From assembly GCA_043772355.1 (NCBI GenBank), contig JAYVGI010000150.1, forward strand, positions 1-22,998: a DNA stretch of 22,998 nt, given 5' to 3'. A program made the position numbers and the translations under genes. The stretch is from JAAFIP01 sp043772355 (GTDB lineage Bacteria > Pseudomonadota > Gammaproteobacteria > Burkholderiales > Burkholderiaceae_C). Positions 1 to 6,850 of this stretch are shown in pieces. Each line of letters begins with the position of its first letter. Within the stretch, counting starts at the first letter, position 1. Below the pieces are notes generated by a model. It was not told the DNA's origin. It saw only the letters and a list, made by a program, of their open reading frames with translations, and did not search any database.

Positions 1-199
1 CCGCTTTATTCTAGGGGGCTACAGGCGGATATCTATCTAAACTAGCGGCGCTCCAAGCAGCAAATTCACGGTTTTCGGCCGATTCAAAAGCCGCCAGAGG
101 CTTCGCAACGGCTCCAAACCGTACCGCGCGACAAAATATGGGCGTTACCCTGTGTACCCCACTGGCCTGCTTAGACGGAGTGCTACTATTTGAGGAGTA

Positions 200-300
200 A
201 TTCCATTTCTACATCATTAATGTCTAGGCGCGGAGCCTACGAGAGTGCCGTAGCGCGGCAAGGCGACGCAACAACGACATTAATGATTTAGAAATGGAAT
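200..300 (+). repeat. 101-bp palindromic repeat, copy 1
   Basis: The element begins with ATTCCATTTC and ends with GAAATGGAAT. The outer 24 bases at the two ends are inverted repeats with one mismatch. The interior carries a second-order motif (TAGGCGCGGAGCCTA, then GCCGTAGCGCGGC). Near-identical sequence recurs at 19528-19628 in the same orientation and at 17581-17680 in reverse. There is no room for a transposase, so it is a non-autonomous, MITE-like or structured intergenic repeat. Confidence 0.85.
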
Positions 301-396
301 AAGTGGTTTTTCAAGCGGCCCATACGCAGGCGCGCGCTGCGAGGGCTGTGCGGGTGACGCTGGGCGTGGAGAGGGTCTGGTGCGCCGCAGACAGCG

Positions 397-480
397 CAAA
401 AGGGGTCAGAGCAAAATTTCGTCAGGGCGTTGCGCGCTGCGAACAGAAGGTCTTCCTGAATTTTGATCTGACCCCATTTG
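397..480. repeat. 84-bp inverted repeat with GGGGTCAGA arms (REP/MITE-like)
   Basis: The left arm reads CAAAAGGGGTCAGAGCAAAA (397-416). The right arm, read on the minus strand from 480, is CAAATGGGGTCAGATCAAAA. They differ at two of 20 positions, and the transcript would fold into a long hairpin around a GC-rich centre. Arms with a GGGGTCAGA core are, from general knowledge, common in betaproteobacterial palindromes mobilised by REP-associated (Y1/IS200-like) transposases. No such transposase lies in this window. Confidence 0.65.
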
Positions 481-820
481 CTCTCCCGTTGGCTAGCGCC
501 CTGTTGGCTTGGACGCCGCACCAAGCCGGCCTGATTCCCGTACAAAAGCCAAACTCTCGCAACGCCAGCGCGCCAACGCGCCCTGTACCAGCCCAGTAGC
601 GCCGCTTTTTAGAATCTACCAGTCGATAGCCAGCAACAAATATGCGCGAGCAGCTACGCAATACATAGCGTATGTTTTCACCGTGTGATTGGCACATTGC
701 GCCGCCGCCGGAGATCTTTACGTCACCACTGGCGATATTTACGACCCGCTGGCGATGTGTGCGTCAACCCAGGCGTTCCCTGCGCGTCAATACGGGCACT
801 ATATATTCAATAGCTACAAG

Positions 821-857
821 CCCTTTAACGTTGATGGCTAATGGGTGTTTTAAAGGG
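821..857. repeat. 8-bp inverted repeat upstream of the lipoprotein gene
   Basis: CCCTTTAA (821-828) and TTAAAGGG (850-857) are perfect inverted repeats separated by 21 bases, about 100 bases upstream of the lipoprotein start. They could be a hairpin or a regulator site. No T-run follows, so this is not an intrinsic terminator. The significance is uncertain. Confidence 0.3.
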
Positions 858-960
858 TCAAACAGGTGAAACCCATGGTTTTGGCACTCCCAGCGCCGAA
901 TTTATGGAACTAACTATTAAGACGTACATCCAACCAGCCCAACTAACTTTGGAGACATGT

Positions 961-1659
961 ATGAAGCAATCTATTTTTCGCATTACTTTGGTGGCTGGTG
1001 CTGCTGTAGTCCTGTCTGCTTGCACTGGCATGCAGGGTGGCGGCGCACCTTCGGCTGGCGCAGGTGCCGGGCCCATGTCATTTTTTGTTACCAGTGTAGG
1101 CGCAGGCAACGGCGCTGACTTGGGCGGCATAGCGGGTGCCGACCGACATTGCCAAACCCTGGCGGCCACGGCCAATGCGGGCAGCCGCACCTGGCGCGCT
1201 TATCTAAGCGTGCAGGCCAAAGACGGCGCGCCCAATGTCAACGCCCGCGACCGCATTGGCAAAGGCCCATGGCACAACGCCAGCGGCGTGATGGTGGCGC
1301 GCGATGTAGACCATTTGCACAGCGCCAGCAACGGCATCACCAAAGCCAACGCCCTATCTGAAAAAGGCCAAGTCATTTCCGGCCGTGGCGACACGCCGAA
1401 CCGGCACGATGTGTTGACCGGCACCCGCGCTGATGGCACGGCCTTTGCTGGCGGCGACCCTGACATGACCTGCGGCAACTGGACGCGCAGCGGCGCAGAA
1501 GGTGTGGCCGTAATGGGCCACCATGACCGTTCAGGCCCTACGTCGGATGCTTGGGCGACCTCATGGAACTCATCGCACCAGTCACGCGGTGGTTGCAGCC
1601 AGACGGCCCTGAAAGGCACGGGCGGCGATGGGCTGCTGTATTGCTTTGCAGCGCAGTGA
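961..1659 (+). CDS. Putative secreted lipoprotein with lectin/endostatin-like domain
   Basis: This 232-residue protein starts with a lipoprotein signal peptide: a basic MKQSIFR start, a hydrophobic stretch and a lipobox LSAC, with the lipidated cysteine at residue 21. I chose ATG 961 rather than the in-frame ATG at 841 because it puts the signal peptide at the N-terminus and follows a GGAG ribosome site. After a Gly/Ala-rich linker, a domain begins at FFVTSVGAGNGADLGG and carries motifs such as GADRHCQ, NARDRIG, GPWHNA, GRGDTPN and DMTCGNW, with paired cysteines. From memory this matches a bacterial family often labelled 'lectin' with an endostatin/C-type-lectin-like fold; no biochemical role is established. 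It stands alone and converges on the penicillin-binding protein gene. Its last codons and stop lie in a 22-bp tandem repeat. I am confident of the lipoprotein and less so of the domain name. Confidence 0.75.
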   Translation: MKQSIFRITLVAGAAVVLSACTGMQGGGAPSAGAGAGPMSFFVTSVGAGNGADLGGIAGADRHCQTLAATANAGSRTWRAYLSVQAKDGAPNVNARDRIGKGPWHNASGVMVARDVDHLHSASNGITKANALSEKGQVISGRGDTPNRHDVLTGTRADGTAFAGGDPDMTCGNWTRSGAEGVAVMGHHDRSGPTSDAWATSWNSSHQSRGGCSQTALKGTGGDGLLYCFAAQ

Positions 1660-1728
1660 TGCAGTGATTTCAGCGCAGTGATGCAGTAATTTCAGTGCAG
1701 GCAGGCGGTCGATTCGAGTTCACTGCGC
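1649..1728. repeat. 22-bp tandem repeat and inverted GCGCAGTGA between convergent genes
   Basis: A 22-bp unit beginning CAGCGCAGTGATGCAGT occurs at 1649-1670 and 1671-1692 (one mismatch), with a partial third copy. The core GCGCAGTGA at 1651-1659 contains the lipoprotein's stop codon, and a second copy is at 1673-1681. The same core in inverted form (1720-1728) contains the stop codon of the opposing penicillin-binding protein gene. Transcripts from either side could therefore form a stem, which may serve as a shared 3' end. No clear T-run is present. Confidence 0.55.
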
Positions 1729-4071
1729 GGCAGATGCCGGGGCCACCGTGCTGGTCATTGCGAGGGGCGGGGGTGCTTGTGCAATCAACCCCGGCCCAAT
1801 GACTTGCTCGTCCATCCCCAGGCTGACGATGCCGCCGCCCAGTGCCCAGTCGCTATAGCGCCAGTCGCCGTCCACCTTGATCACATCCTCTGGCGCGCCC
1901 AGTTCGTTCACAGGAACGTTCTTCAGTGCAGCGGCCATAAAGTCGATCCACACGGGCAGCGCCAGTGAGGCACCTGAGGCGTGGCTGCCCAGGCTGCGTG
2001 GCCTGTCGTAGCCCAGCCACACGACGGCCACCAGACCAGGCGCAAAGCCAGCGAACCAGGCGTCCAGCACGTCGTTGGTCGTGCCCGTCTTGCCGTACAG
2101 GTCAGTGCGCTTCAATACGGCTTGGGCGCGGGCGGCGGTGCCTGCCCGGGTGACATCTTGCAGCAGCGTATTGGTGACAAAGGCGTTGCGCTCGCTCGTC
2201 ACACGCAAGGTGTCCACAGGTTTGTAGGTGGGCGCTTTGAAAACCACTTGCCCTTTAGTATCGGTAATGCTGCGGATCAGCGTGGTGGGCAACAGGTAAC
2301 CGCCGTTGGCCAGCACCGCATAGGCGCTGGCCAGTTGCAGCGGCGTGGTCTCACCGGTACCCAGAGCCAGCGTCAGGTTGTCAGGCTGGCGTGCTACGTC
2401 AAAGCCAAAGCGTGCCGTCCACTGGCGCATGGCGGGTGCCCCGAGCAACTGCACCAAACGGATGGTGACCAGATTTTTAGACCGCACCAGCGCCTCGCGC
2501 ACGGTCACGGGGCCATCGGTGCTGCCGTCGGAGTTGCTGGGGTTCCAGTTGCCCACGTTGGCAAGCGGCATGTCGTTGACCAGGGTCTCGGGCAGCACGC
2601 CGTGGTCCAGTGCGGCGGCGTAGATGAAAGGCTTGAAGCTGGAGCCGGGTTGACGCCAACCCTGCGTGACGTGGTTGAACTGGTTTTGCGCAAAGTCAAA
2701 ACCGCCTACCAAGGCACGCACCTCGCCTGTGGCGGGGCTGAGCGCCACCATGGTGCCCTCCGCCTGCGGCCACTGCGTGAGCAACCATCCCTTGCTTTGC
2801 TTGAACACCCGCACGATCGAGCCGCGCTGAATGGCCACACCTTTGGCCGCTTTGGGGCCCAGGCCAGCTTGCACCAAGCGCAGGCCTGACTTGTCGATTT
2901 TGATGATCTCCCCTGAGACCAACACGGCGGTCACGGTCTGGGGGCTGGCCGCCGTCACGATGGCGGCGCGCAGATCGTCGTCATCGTCAACGCCGTCCAG
3001 GGCCTGGGCCATAGCGGGGTCGTTATCGAGCCATTGGCTGGGCAGATTTTCACTGTCCTCTGGGCCACGCCAAGGCTGGCGCTGCGCGTGCTCCATGAGG
3101 GTGCGGCGCAGGGCCTGGTAGGCGGCTTGTTGCTCAGCGGCCACCAGGGTGGTGACCACGTCAAAGCCTTGGGTATAGGCCTTCTCGCCGAACTGGGCAA
3201 ACACCTGTTGGCGAGCCATCTCGGCCACATACTCGGCGTGTATTTCTGTGCTGCTGGCATTGCGCACTACCAATTTTTCCTCCTTGGCTGCCGCGTACTG
3301 CGCATCGTCCAGCACACCTTGCTTGTGCATACGCGCCAGCACGATGCGCTGGCGTGCCTGCGCGCGCTCTGGGTTGCTGATGGGGTTAACGTGGTGCGGG
3401 TTTTGCGGCAAGCCAGCCAGCATGGCGCATTCGGCCGGGCTTAAGGCAGCCAAGGTTTTGCCAAAGTAGGTTTGCGCTGCAGCTTCAAAACCATAGGCCC
3501 GCGACCCCAGGTAAATCTCGTTCATATACAGTTCGAGCACCTGGTCTTTGCCGAGCGCAGACTCAATGCGCAGCGACAGCAGGGCCTCCTTGAACTTGCG
3601 CGAGGCCGTGCGCTCGCGGGTGAGCAAGAAAGTGCGTGCCACTTGCTGGGTGATGGTAGAGCCGCCTTGCAAGCGGCGCACTGTGCCGCCAGAGGCGATA
3701 GACACCATCGCCCGCACCACGCTGATGGGGTCGATCCCGCGGTGCTCGTAGAAGCGCGCGTCCTCGACAGCGATGAGGCTGTCTTTCATCAGCTTGGGGA
3801 TTTGGTCAATACGCTGGTAGACGCGCCGCTCGCTGCCAAAGCCGCCTATTTGCACGCCATCCGCAGTGAACACGCGCAGTGCCTGCTTGGGCTGGTAATG
3901 GGTGAGTGTGTCCAGGCCAGGCAGTTGCGGGGTGACCACCAGCGTGGCCACACCCAATGCCAGCACGCCCACGAGTAGCAGCGCAGCCAGCGTTTTAGCC
4001 AGACGCATGGGCCAGGGCGCGGACAACAGACGTTTGAATAGTGAGGGATGTTGGATATCGTCAATGGGCAT
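1720..4071 (-). CDS. mrcA: Penicillin-binding protein 1A (bifunctional glycosyltransferase/transpeptidase)
   Basis: This 783-residue class A penicillin-binding protein polymerises and crosslinks peptidoglycan at the outer face of the inner membrane. A short cytoplasmic N-terminus leads into one membrane anchor (about residues 24-46). The glycosyltransferase (GT51) domain shows EDARFYEHRG with catalytic Glu103, then QGGSTITQQ (135-143) and RKFKE (158-162). The transpeptidase domain has SSFK with Ser477, SKN at 531-533 and KTGT at 661-664, so all three catalytic motifs are intact. The domain between them fits the extra OB-like insertion of PBP1A and contains an acidic run, VDDDDD, near 361-366. 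Length is near the usual 770-850 for the family. The ATG start is preceded by a weak GAGAAG. It ends convergently with the lipoprotein gene and lies 180 bases beyond the cupin on the same strand, probably with its own promoter. Confidence 0.95.
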   Translation of the reverse strand: MPIDDIQHPSLFKRLLSAPWPMRLAKTLAALLLVGVLALGVATLVVTPQLPGLDTLTHYQPKQALRVFTADGVQIGGFGSERRVYQRIDQIPKLMKDSLIAVEDARFYEHRGIDPISVVRAMVSIASGGTVRRLQGGSTITQQVARTFLLTRERTASRKFKEALLSLRIESALGKDQVLELYMNEIYLGSRAYGFEAAAQTYFGKTLAALSPAECAMLAGLPQNPHHVNPISNPERAQARQRIVLARMHKQGVLDDAQYAAAKEEKLVVRNASSTEIHAEYVAEMARQQVFAQFGEKAYTQGFDVVTTLVAAEQQAAYQALRRTLMEHAQRQPWRGPEDSENLPSQWLDNDPAMAQALDGVDDDDDLRAAIVTAASPQTVTAVLVSGEIIKIDKSGLRLVQAGLGPKAAKGVAIQRGSIVRVFKQSKGWLLTQWPQAEGTMVALSPATGEVRALVGGFDFAQNQFNHVTQGWRQPGSSFKPFIYAAALDHGVLPETLVNDMPLANVGNWNPSNSDGSTDGPVTVREALVRSKNLVTIRLVQLLGAPAMRQWTARFGFDVARQPDNLTLALGTGETTPLQLASAYAVLANGGYLLPTTLIRSITDTKGQVVFKAPTYKPVDTLRVTSERNAFVTNTLLQDVTRAGTAARAQAVLKRTDLYGKTGTTNDVLDAWFAGFAPGLVAVVWLGYDRPRSLGSHASGASLALPVWIDFMAAALKNVPVNELGAPEDVIKVDGDWRYSDWALGGGIVSLGMDEQVIGPGLIAQAPPPLAMTSTVAPASAAQ

Positions 4072-4223
4072 GCAAGCTTCTCAGAAAGTGCCGCGATTAT
4101 CACCAAAATATCGACTTCACGCTGACTTCACACACTTCCCGCGAGCTTCATCTCTGTAGGTGAGACTGCCACAAGCCGGCGTTATCACCCACAAGCGCTT
4201 GCGCACCCGTAGAACGCTTGGGT

Positions 4224-4239
4224 GCAGCTCACAAGCTGC
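4224..4239 (-). terminator. Candidate hairpin at the end of the sugar-acid operon
   Basis: GCAGCT (4224-4229) and AGCTGC (4234-4239) form a 6-bp stem with a 4-base loop, just past the triplicated stop codons of the cupin gene. Read on the minus strand no T-run follows, so an intrinsic terminator is not well supported. On the plus strand a T-rich stretch follows, but no plus-strand gene ends here. Confidence 0.25.
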
Positions 4240-4251
4240 TTCAGGTTTTAT

Positions 4252-4296
4252 TTACCCACGTACAAATTACGCACGTACAAATTACGCACGTACAAA
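4252..4296 (-). repeat. Three tandem 15-bp units carrying the cupin C-terminus and stop
   Basis: Read on the minus strand, the unit TTTGTACGTGCGTAA occurs at 4296-4282 and 4281-4267. A third copy at 4266-4252 has GGG in place of GCG. In the cupin frame each unit reads Phe-Val-Arg-Ala/Gly-stop, so the last four codons and stop are present three times in frame. The outermost copy (FVRG-stop) may be the ancestral end, with later units added by slippage. Confidence 0.9.
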
Positions 4297-4665
4297 TGCT
4301 GTCACCAGTGGTGCGCTGCCGACTTGACGGCTCCAGTGGCCATGCACTTTAGCGTCAAAGCTGGCTCCTGCTGGCAAGGTATCGATGGAGTAAAAATGCT
4401 CACCCGGCGCAAACACGCGGGAGCTGCCGTCTTGCAGGCCAATCTCCATATAACCACTGAGGATGAACACCCACTGGGGCGTGACTGAGCAATGGAATTG
4501 GCTGCGGAATCCTACGGGGCTGTGGCGCAGCTGCAGGCCACCGGAGGGCATCAAAGCTGACAGCATAGCTTGGGGGGTGCCTTCGGTTAATGCTAACGGC
4601 TCTTCGCGGAATTTGGCGCGGCCGTCGGTGTCGGTGAAGAGAGTGACTTTGGTGAAAGTGGTCAT
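4282..4665 (-). CDS. Small cupin-domain protein, coupled to the idonate dehydrogenase gene
   Basis: This 127-residue single-domain cupin has its core around residues 54-95 (FHCSVTPQWVFILSGYMEI, then RVFAPGEHFY). The possible metal ligands are fewer than the usual three His and one Glu: His58, Glu89 and His90 are visible, with His108 and His110 later. Metal binding is therefore uncertain. Its ATG overlaps the TGA of the upstream dehydrogenase (ATGA, 4662-4665), which implies translational coupling and a shared role. Small cupins in sugar-acid operons may be isomerases, ligand-binding or stress proteins; the sequence does not decide. The stop codon lies in a 15-bp tandem repeat that supplies two back-up in-frame stops. 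Confidence 0.8.
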   Translation of the reverse strand: MTTFTKVTLFTDTDGRAKFREEPLALTEGTPQAMLSALMPSGGLQLRHSPVGFRSQFHCSVTPQWVFILSGYMEIGLQDGSSRVFAPGEHFYSIDTLPAGASFDAKVHGHWSRQVGSAPLVTAFVRA

Positions 4666-5762
4666 AGTGTGAGGCTCGGATCAAATGCGATCAGGACTTT
4701 GAGTGACTGGCTTTTGTCGCCTGCCAGTTTAAACGCCTCGACTGCGCTGTCAAACGGCAGGATGCGGGTGATGACGGGTTTGCCGTTGATGAGGCCTTGG
4801 TTGAGGAAGGTCACGGCGTTGGCAAACTCGGGGTGAAAGCGGAAGGTGCCGCGCAGGTCGATTTCTTTGGCGACGATCTGGTTCATGGGCAGGCTCATAT
4901 CGCCGCCCAGCCCCACCACCACCAGCACGCCTTGCGGGGCAATGACATCCAGTGCGCTGCGCAGGGCGCGCTCGTTGCCGGAGCATTCAAATACGCTGTG
5001 GAACTGGCCTTTGCCTTCCATGTATGTGTCTAGCGCGCGGGGGTGCGTGGCGATGTTGATGGTCTCGTCCGCGCCCATCTGGCGGGCGCAGTCCAGCGGC
5101 ATATCGGCCACGTCAACAGCCACGATGCGCGCCGCACCGGCACGGCGCAGGCCTCCGATCAGCAGCGAGCCAATCGGCCCGCAACCCGTCACCAACACCT
5201 GTTTGCCAAACACGCCGCCCGCGCGGTTAATCGCATGCAAGCCCACCGACAAAGGCTCGGCCAATGCCGCCTCGGACAAACTTAAATGATCCGCCACCGC
5301 ATGCGCCTGGTGCTGTTCGATCACCAAGCTGTCTCTGAAACCGCCCTGGATGTGCGGGAAAGGCATGGCACTGCCGTAGAAGCGCATCGACAGGCAATGC
5401 TGCTGCTGCCCGAGTTGGCAAAACTTGCAAACACCGCAAGGACGGGAGGGCGAAATGGCGATGCGTTGGCCTACGGTGTGCGTTTTGATGTCTGCACCCA
5501 CCTCCTCCACCACCCCCGATATTTCATGACCGAGTGCCATCGGCTGCTTGATCCGCACCACGCCAAAACCACCGTGCTGGTAGTAGTGCAGGTCCGACCC
5601 GCAAATACCCCCAAACGCCACCCGCACCCGCAACTGGCGCGCGCCTATGGCTTTGGGGTTGTCTGCATCGGGTAGCAGGTGCTCCAAGCGCAAGTCGAGC
5701 GCACCGTGGCACATGAGGGCGCGGATGCGGCGTTGGGTGGGTTGCAAAGTGTCTTCTGTCAC
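4662..5762 (-). CDS. idnD: L-idonate 5-dehydrogenase (zinc-dependent, IdnD type)
   Basis: This medium-chain zinc alcohol dehydrogenase should oxidise L-idonate to 5-keto-D-gluconate in the cytoplasm. From memory it resembles E. coli IdnD along its length: GGICGSDLHYY (catalytic Zn Cys54), GHE (79-81 region), RPCGVCKFC plus HC (four structural Zn cysteines at 109, 112, 115 and 123), MRFYGSAMPFPH, and the Rossmann motif GCGPIG (193-198). An Asp (217) closes the next strand, which favours NAD. I chose GTG 5762 (366 residues) because it follows AGAGG five bases upstream and leaves a family-like N-terminus. The longer frame to ATG 5849 would translate an intergenic hairpin repeat, which is implausible; ATG 5714 is a shorter option. 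It is followed by the translationally coupled cupin and preceded by idnO. Related polyol or threonine dehydrogenases are the main alternatives. Confidence 0.85.
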   Translation of the reverse strand: MTEDTLQPTQRRIRALMCHGALDLRLEHLLPDADNPKAIGARQLRVRVAFGGICGSDLHYYQHGGFGVVRIKQPMALGHEISGVVEEVGADIKTHTVGQRIAISPSRPCGVCKFCQLGQQQHCLSMRFYGSAMPFPHIQGGFRDSLVIEQHQAHAVADHLSLSEAALAEPLSVGLHAINRAGGVFGKQVLVTGCGPIGSLLIGGLRRAGAARIVAVDVADMPLDCARQMGADETINIATHPRALDTYMEGKGQFHSVFECSGNERALRSALDVIAPQGVLVVVGLGGDMSLPMNQIVAKEIDLRGTFRFHPEFANAVTFLNQGLINGKPVITRILPFDSAVEAFKLAGDKSQSLKVLIAFDPSLTL

Positions 5763-5797
5763 ATGGGCCTCTACAAAAAAGAAAAATTCGGACTTGA

Positions 5798-5981
5798 CCG
5801 GACGCAGAGGGCGCAAAAGTGCGCAAAGGACGCAAAAAAGAGAATGCAAAAAAATACCATAAAGACTGAAACTAAATTAAAGAAAAATATTTTTATATTT
5901 GGTTTCTAAATTTTCAATTTTTTTCTTTTTTTGGCTGCTCTTTTGCGTCCTCTGCGTAACTTTTGCGTCCTCTGCGTCCGG
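5798..5981. repeat. Long inverted repeat of GCAGAGGACGCAAA units between idnO and idnD
   Basis: The left arm (5798-5819) and right arm (5960-5981) are inverted repeats matching at 21 of 22 positions, with core GGACGCAGAGG(A/G)CGCAAAAG. A second weaker pair of units lies just inside (5820-5842 and 5938-5959). The loop (about 5846-5937) is very AT-rich. The same unit, with the same leader CGGACTTGACCGGACGCAG, occurs at 7960. It sits between two genes of one likely operon and can form a long hairpin in the mRNA. Confidence 0.85.
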
Positions 5982-5993
5982 TATTTCCCGCTT

Positions 5994-6764
5994 TCAAAGC
6001 GTCGCGGTCACACCACCGTCGACATACAAAATATGCCCATTCACGAAGCGTGATGCATCGCTGGCCAAGAACACCGCCGCGCCGGCCAGGTCCTCCACAT
6101 CGCCCCAGCGGCGGCTGGGCGTGCGGTTGATCAACCAACTGCTGAAGGTTTCGTCCGCCACCAGCTTGGCATTGAGTTCGGTTTTGAAGTAGCCCGGGCC
6201 AATGCCGTTGACATTGATGCCGTGTGGCCCCAGGTCAATCGCCATACCCTTGGTGAGCATTTTCACCGCGCCCTTGCTGGCGGTATAGGGTGCAATGCCG
6301 GGGCGGCCCAGCTCGCTTTGTACGGAGCAGATGTTGATGATGCGGCCCCGTTTGCGCGGAATCATTTTGCGCGCCACGGCTTGGCCCACATGGTAGACGC
6401 TGTCCAGGTTAGTGCGCATCAGCTCGTGCCAGTCGGCCTCTACAAAATCGGCAAACGGTGCGCGGCGCTGGATGCCTGCATTGTTGATCAGGATGTCGAT
6501 GGGGCCGACGCCTGCTTCAATCGCGTCGACCGCCTTGACGACTTGTGCAGATTCGGTCACGTCAAACACCTGGGCGCGCACTTGCAAGCCCTCGCTGCGC
6601 AACATGGCAGCCGCTGCCTCGCAAGTAGCTGCGCTGCGGCCGTTGAGCACCACCGTCGCCCCGGCTTGCCCCAAGCCACGCGCCAGTGCCAAGCCAATGC
6701 CAGCGGAAGAACCTGTGACCAAGGCAATGCGCCCGTCCAACCGGAATGTAGTTTCTATACCCAT
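5994..6764 (-). CDS. idnO: Gluconate 5-dehydrogenase (5-keto-D-gluconate reductase, IdnO type)
   Basis: This 256-residue classical short-chain dehydrogenase probably reduces 5-keto-D-gluconate to D-gluconate, the step after IdnD. The coenzyme motif TGSSAGIG (17-24) is followed by NGR at 41-43 after the second strand, which suggests NADP(H). NNAG is at 94-97, and the catalytic residues are Ser147, Tyr160 and Lys164. IdnO-specific blocks, recalled from the E. coli protein, are clear: NNAGIQRR, INICSVQSELGR, ASKGAVKMLT, GPGYFKTE and RWGD. ATG 6764 fits the family length of about 254; the frame can be extended only to a TTG at 6779. It lies 86 bases downstream of the ABC ATPase gene and is separated from idnD by a 230-base gap filled by a hairpin repeat. 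Confidence 0.88.
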   Translation of the reverse strand: MGIETTFRLDGRIALVTGSSAGIGLALARGLGQAGATVVLNGRSAATCEAAAAMLRSEGLQVRAQVFDVTESAQVVKAVDAIEAGVGPIDILINNAGIQRRAPFADFVEADWHELMRTNLDSVYHVGQAVARKMIPRKRGRIINICSVQSELGRPGIAPYTASKGAVKMLTKGMAIDLGPHGINVNGIGPGYFKTELNAKLVADETFSSWLINRTPSRRWGDVEDLAGAAVFLASDASRFVNGHILYVDGGVTATL

Positions 6765-6850
6765 AGTATGTGTGTCCAATTAGATGAACGCGAAGGCAAG
6801 CTCAGCGTGAACGGATGTATGTCGCGTGAACAGCTGTGCTCAGTCTGTTT

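Larger units (their letters stand above)
1..960. other. Gene-free region with two palindromic repeats
   Basis: I see no convincing gene here. The open frames are short, overlap on both strands, and their products resemble nothing I know. The recognisable content is a 101-bp palindromic repeat (200-300), an 84-bp imperfect inverted repeat with GGGGTCAGA arms (397-480), and a perfect 8-bp inverted repeat CCCTTTAA/TTAAAGGG (821-828 and 850-857) upstream of the lipoprotein gene. The rest (1-199, 301-396, 481-820) shows no structure I can name. It could be decayed coding sequence. Confidence 0.6.

Noticed and set aside
303..599. 98-residue open frame on the plus strand in the gene-free start of the window
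   Set aside because: It reads straight through the GGGGTCAGA hairpin, has no ribosome site and a low-complexity, unfamiliar product.
1981..2889. 302-residue open frame on the plus strand
   Set aside because: It is antisense to the well-supported PBP1A gene, with a His/Gln/Gly-rich product typical of a shadow frame.
5763..5849. N-terminal extension of the idonate dehydrogenase to ATG 5849
   Set aside because: The extra 29 residues are translated from the GCAGAGG hairpin repeat and are absent from the family; GTG 5762 has a ribosome site.
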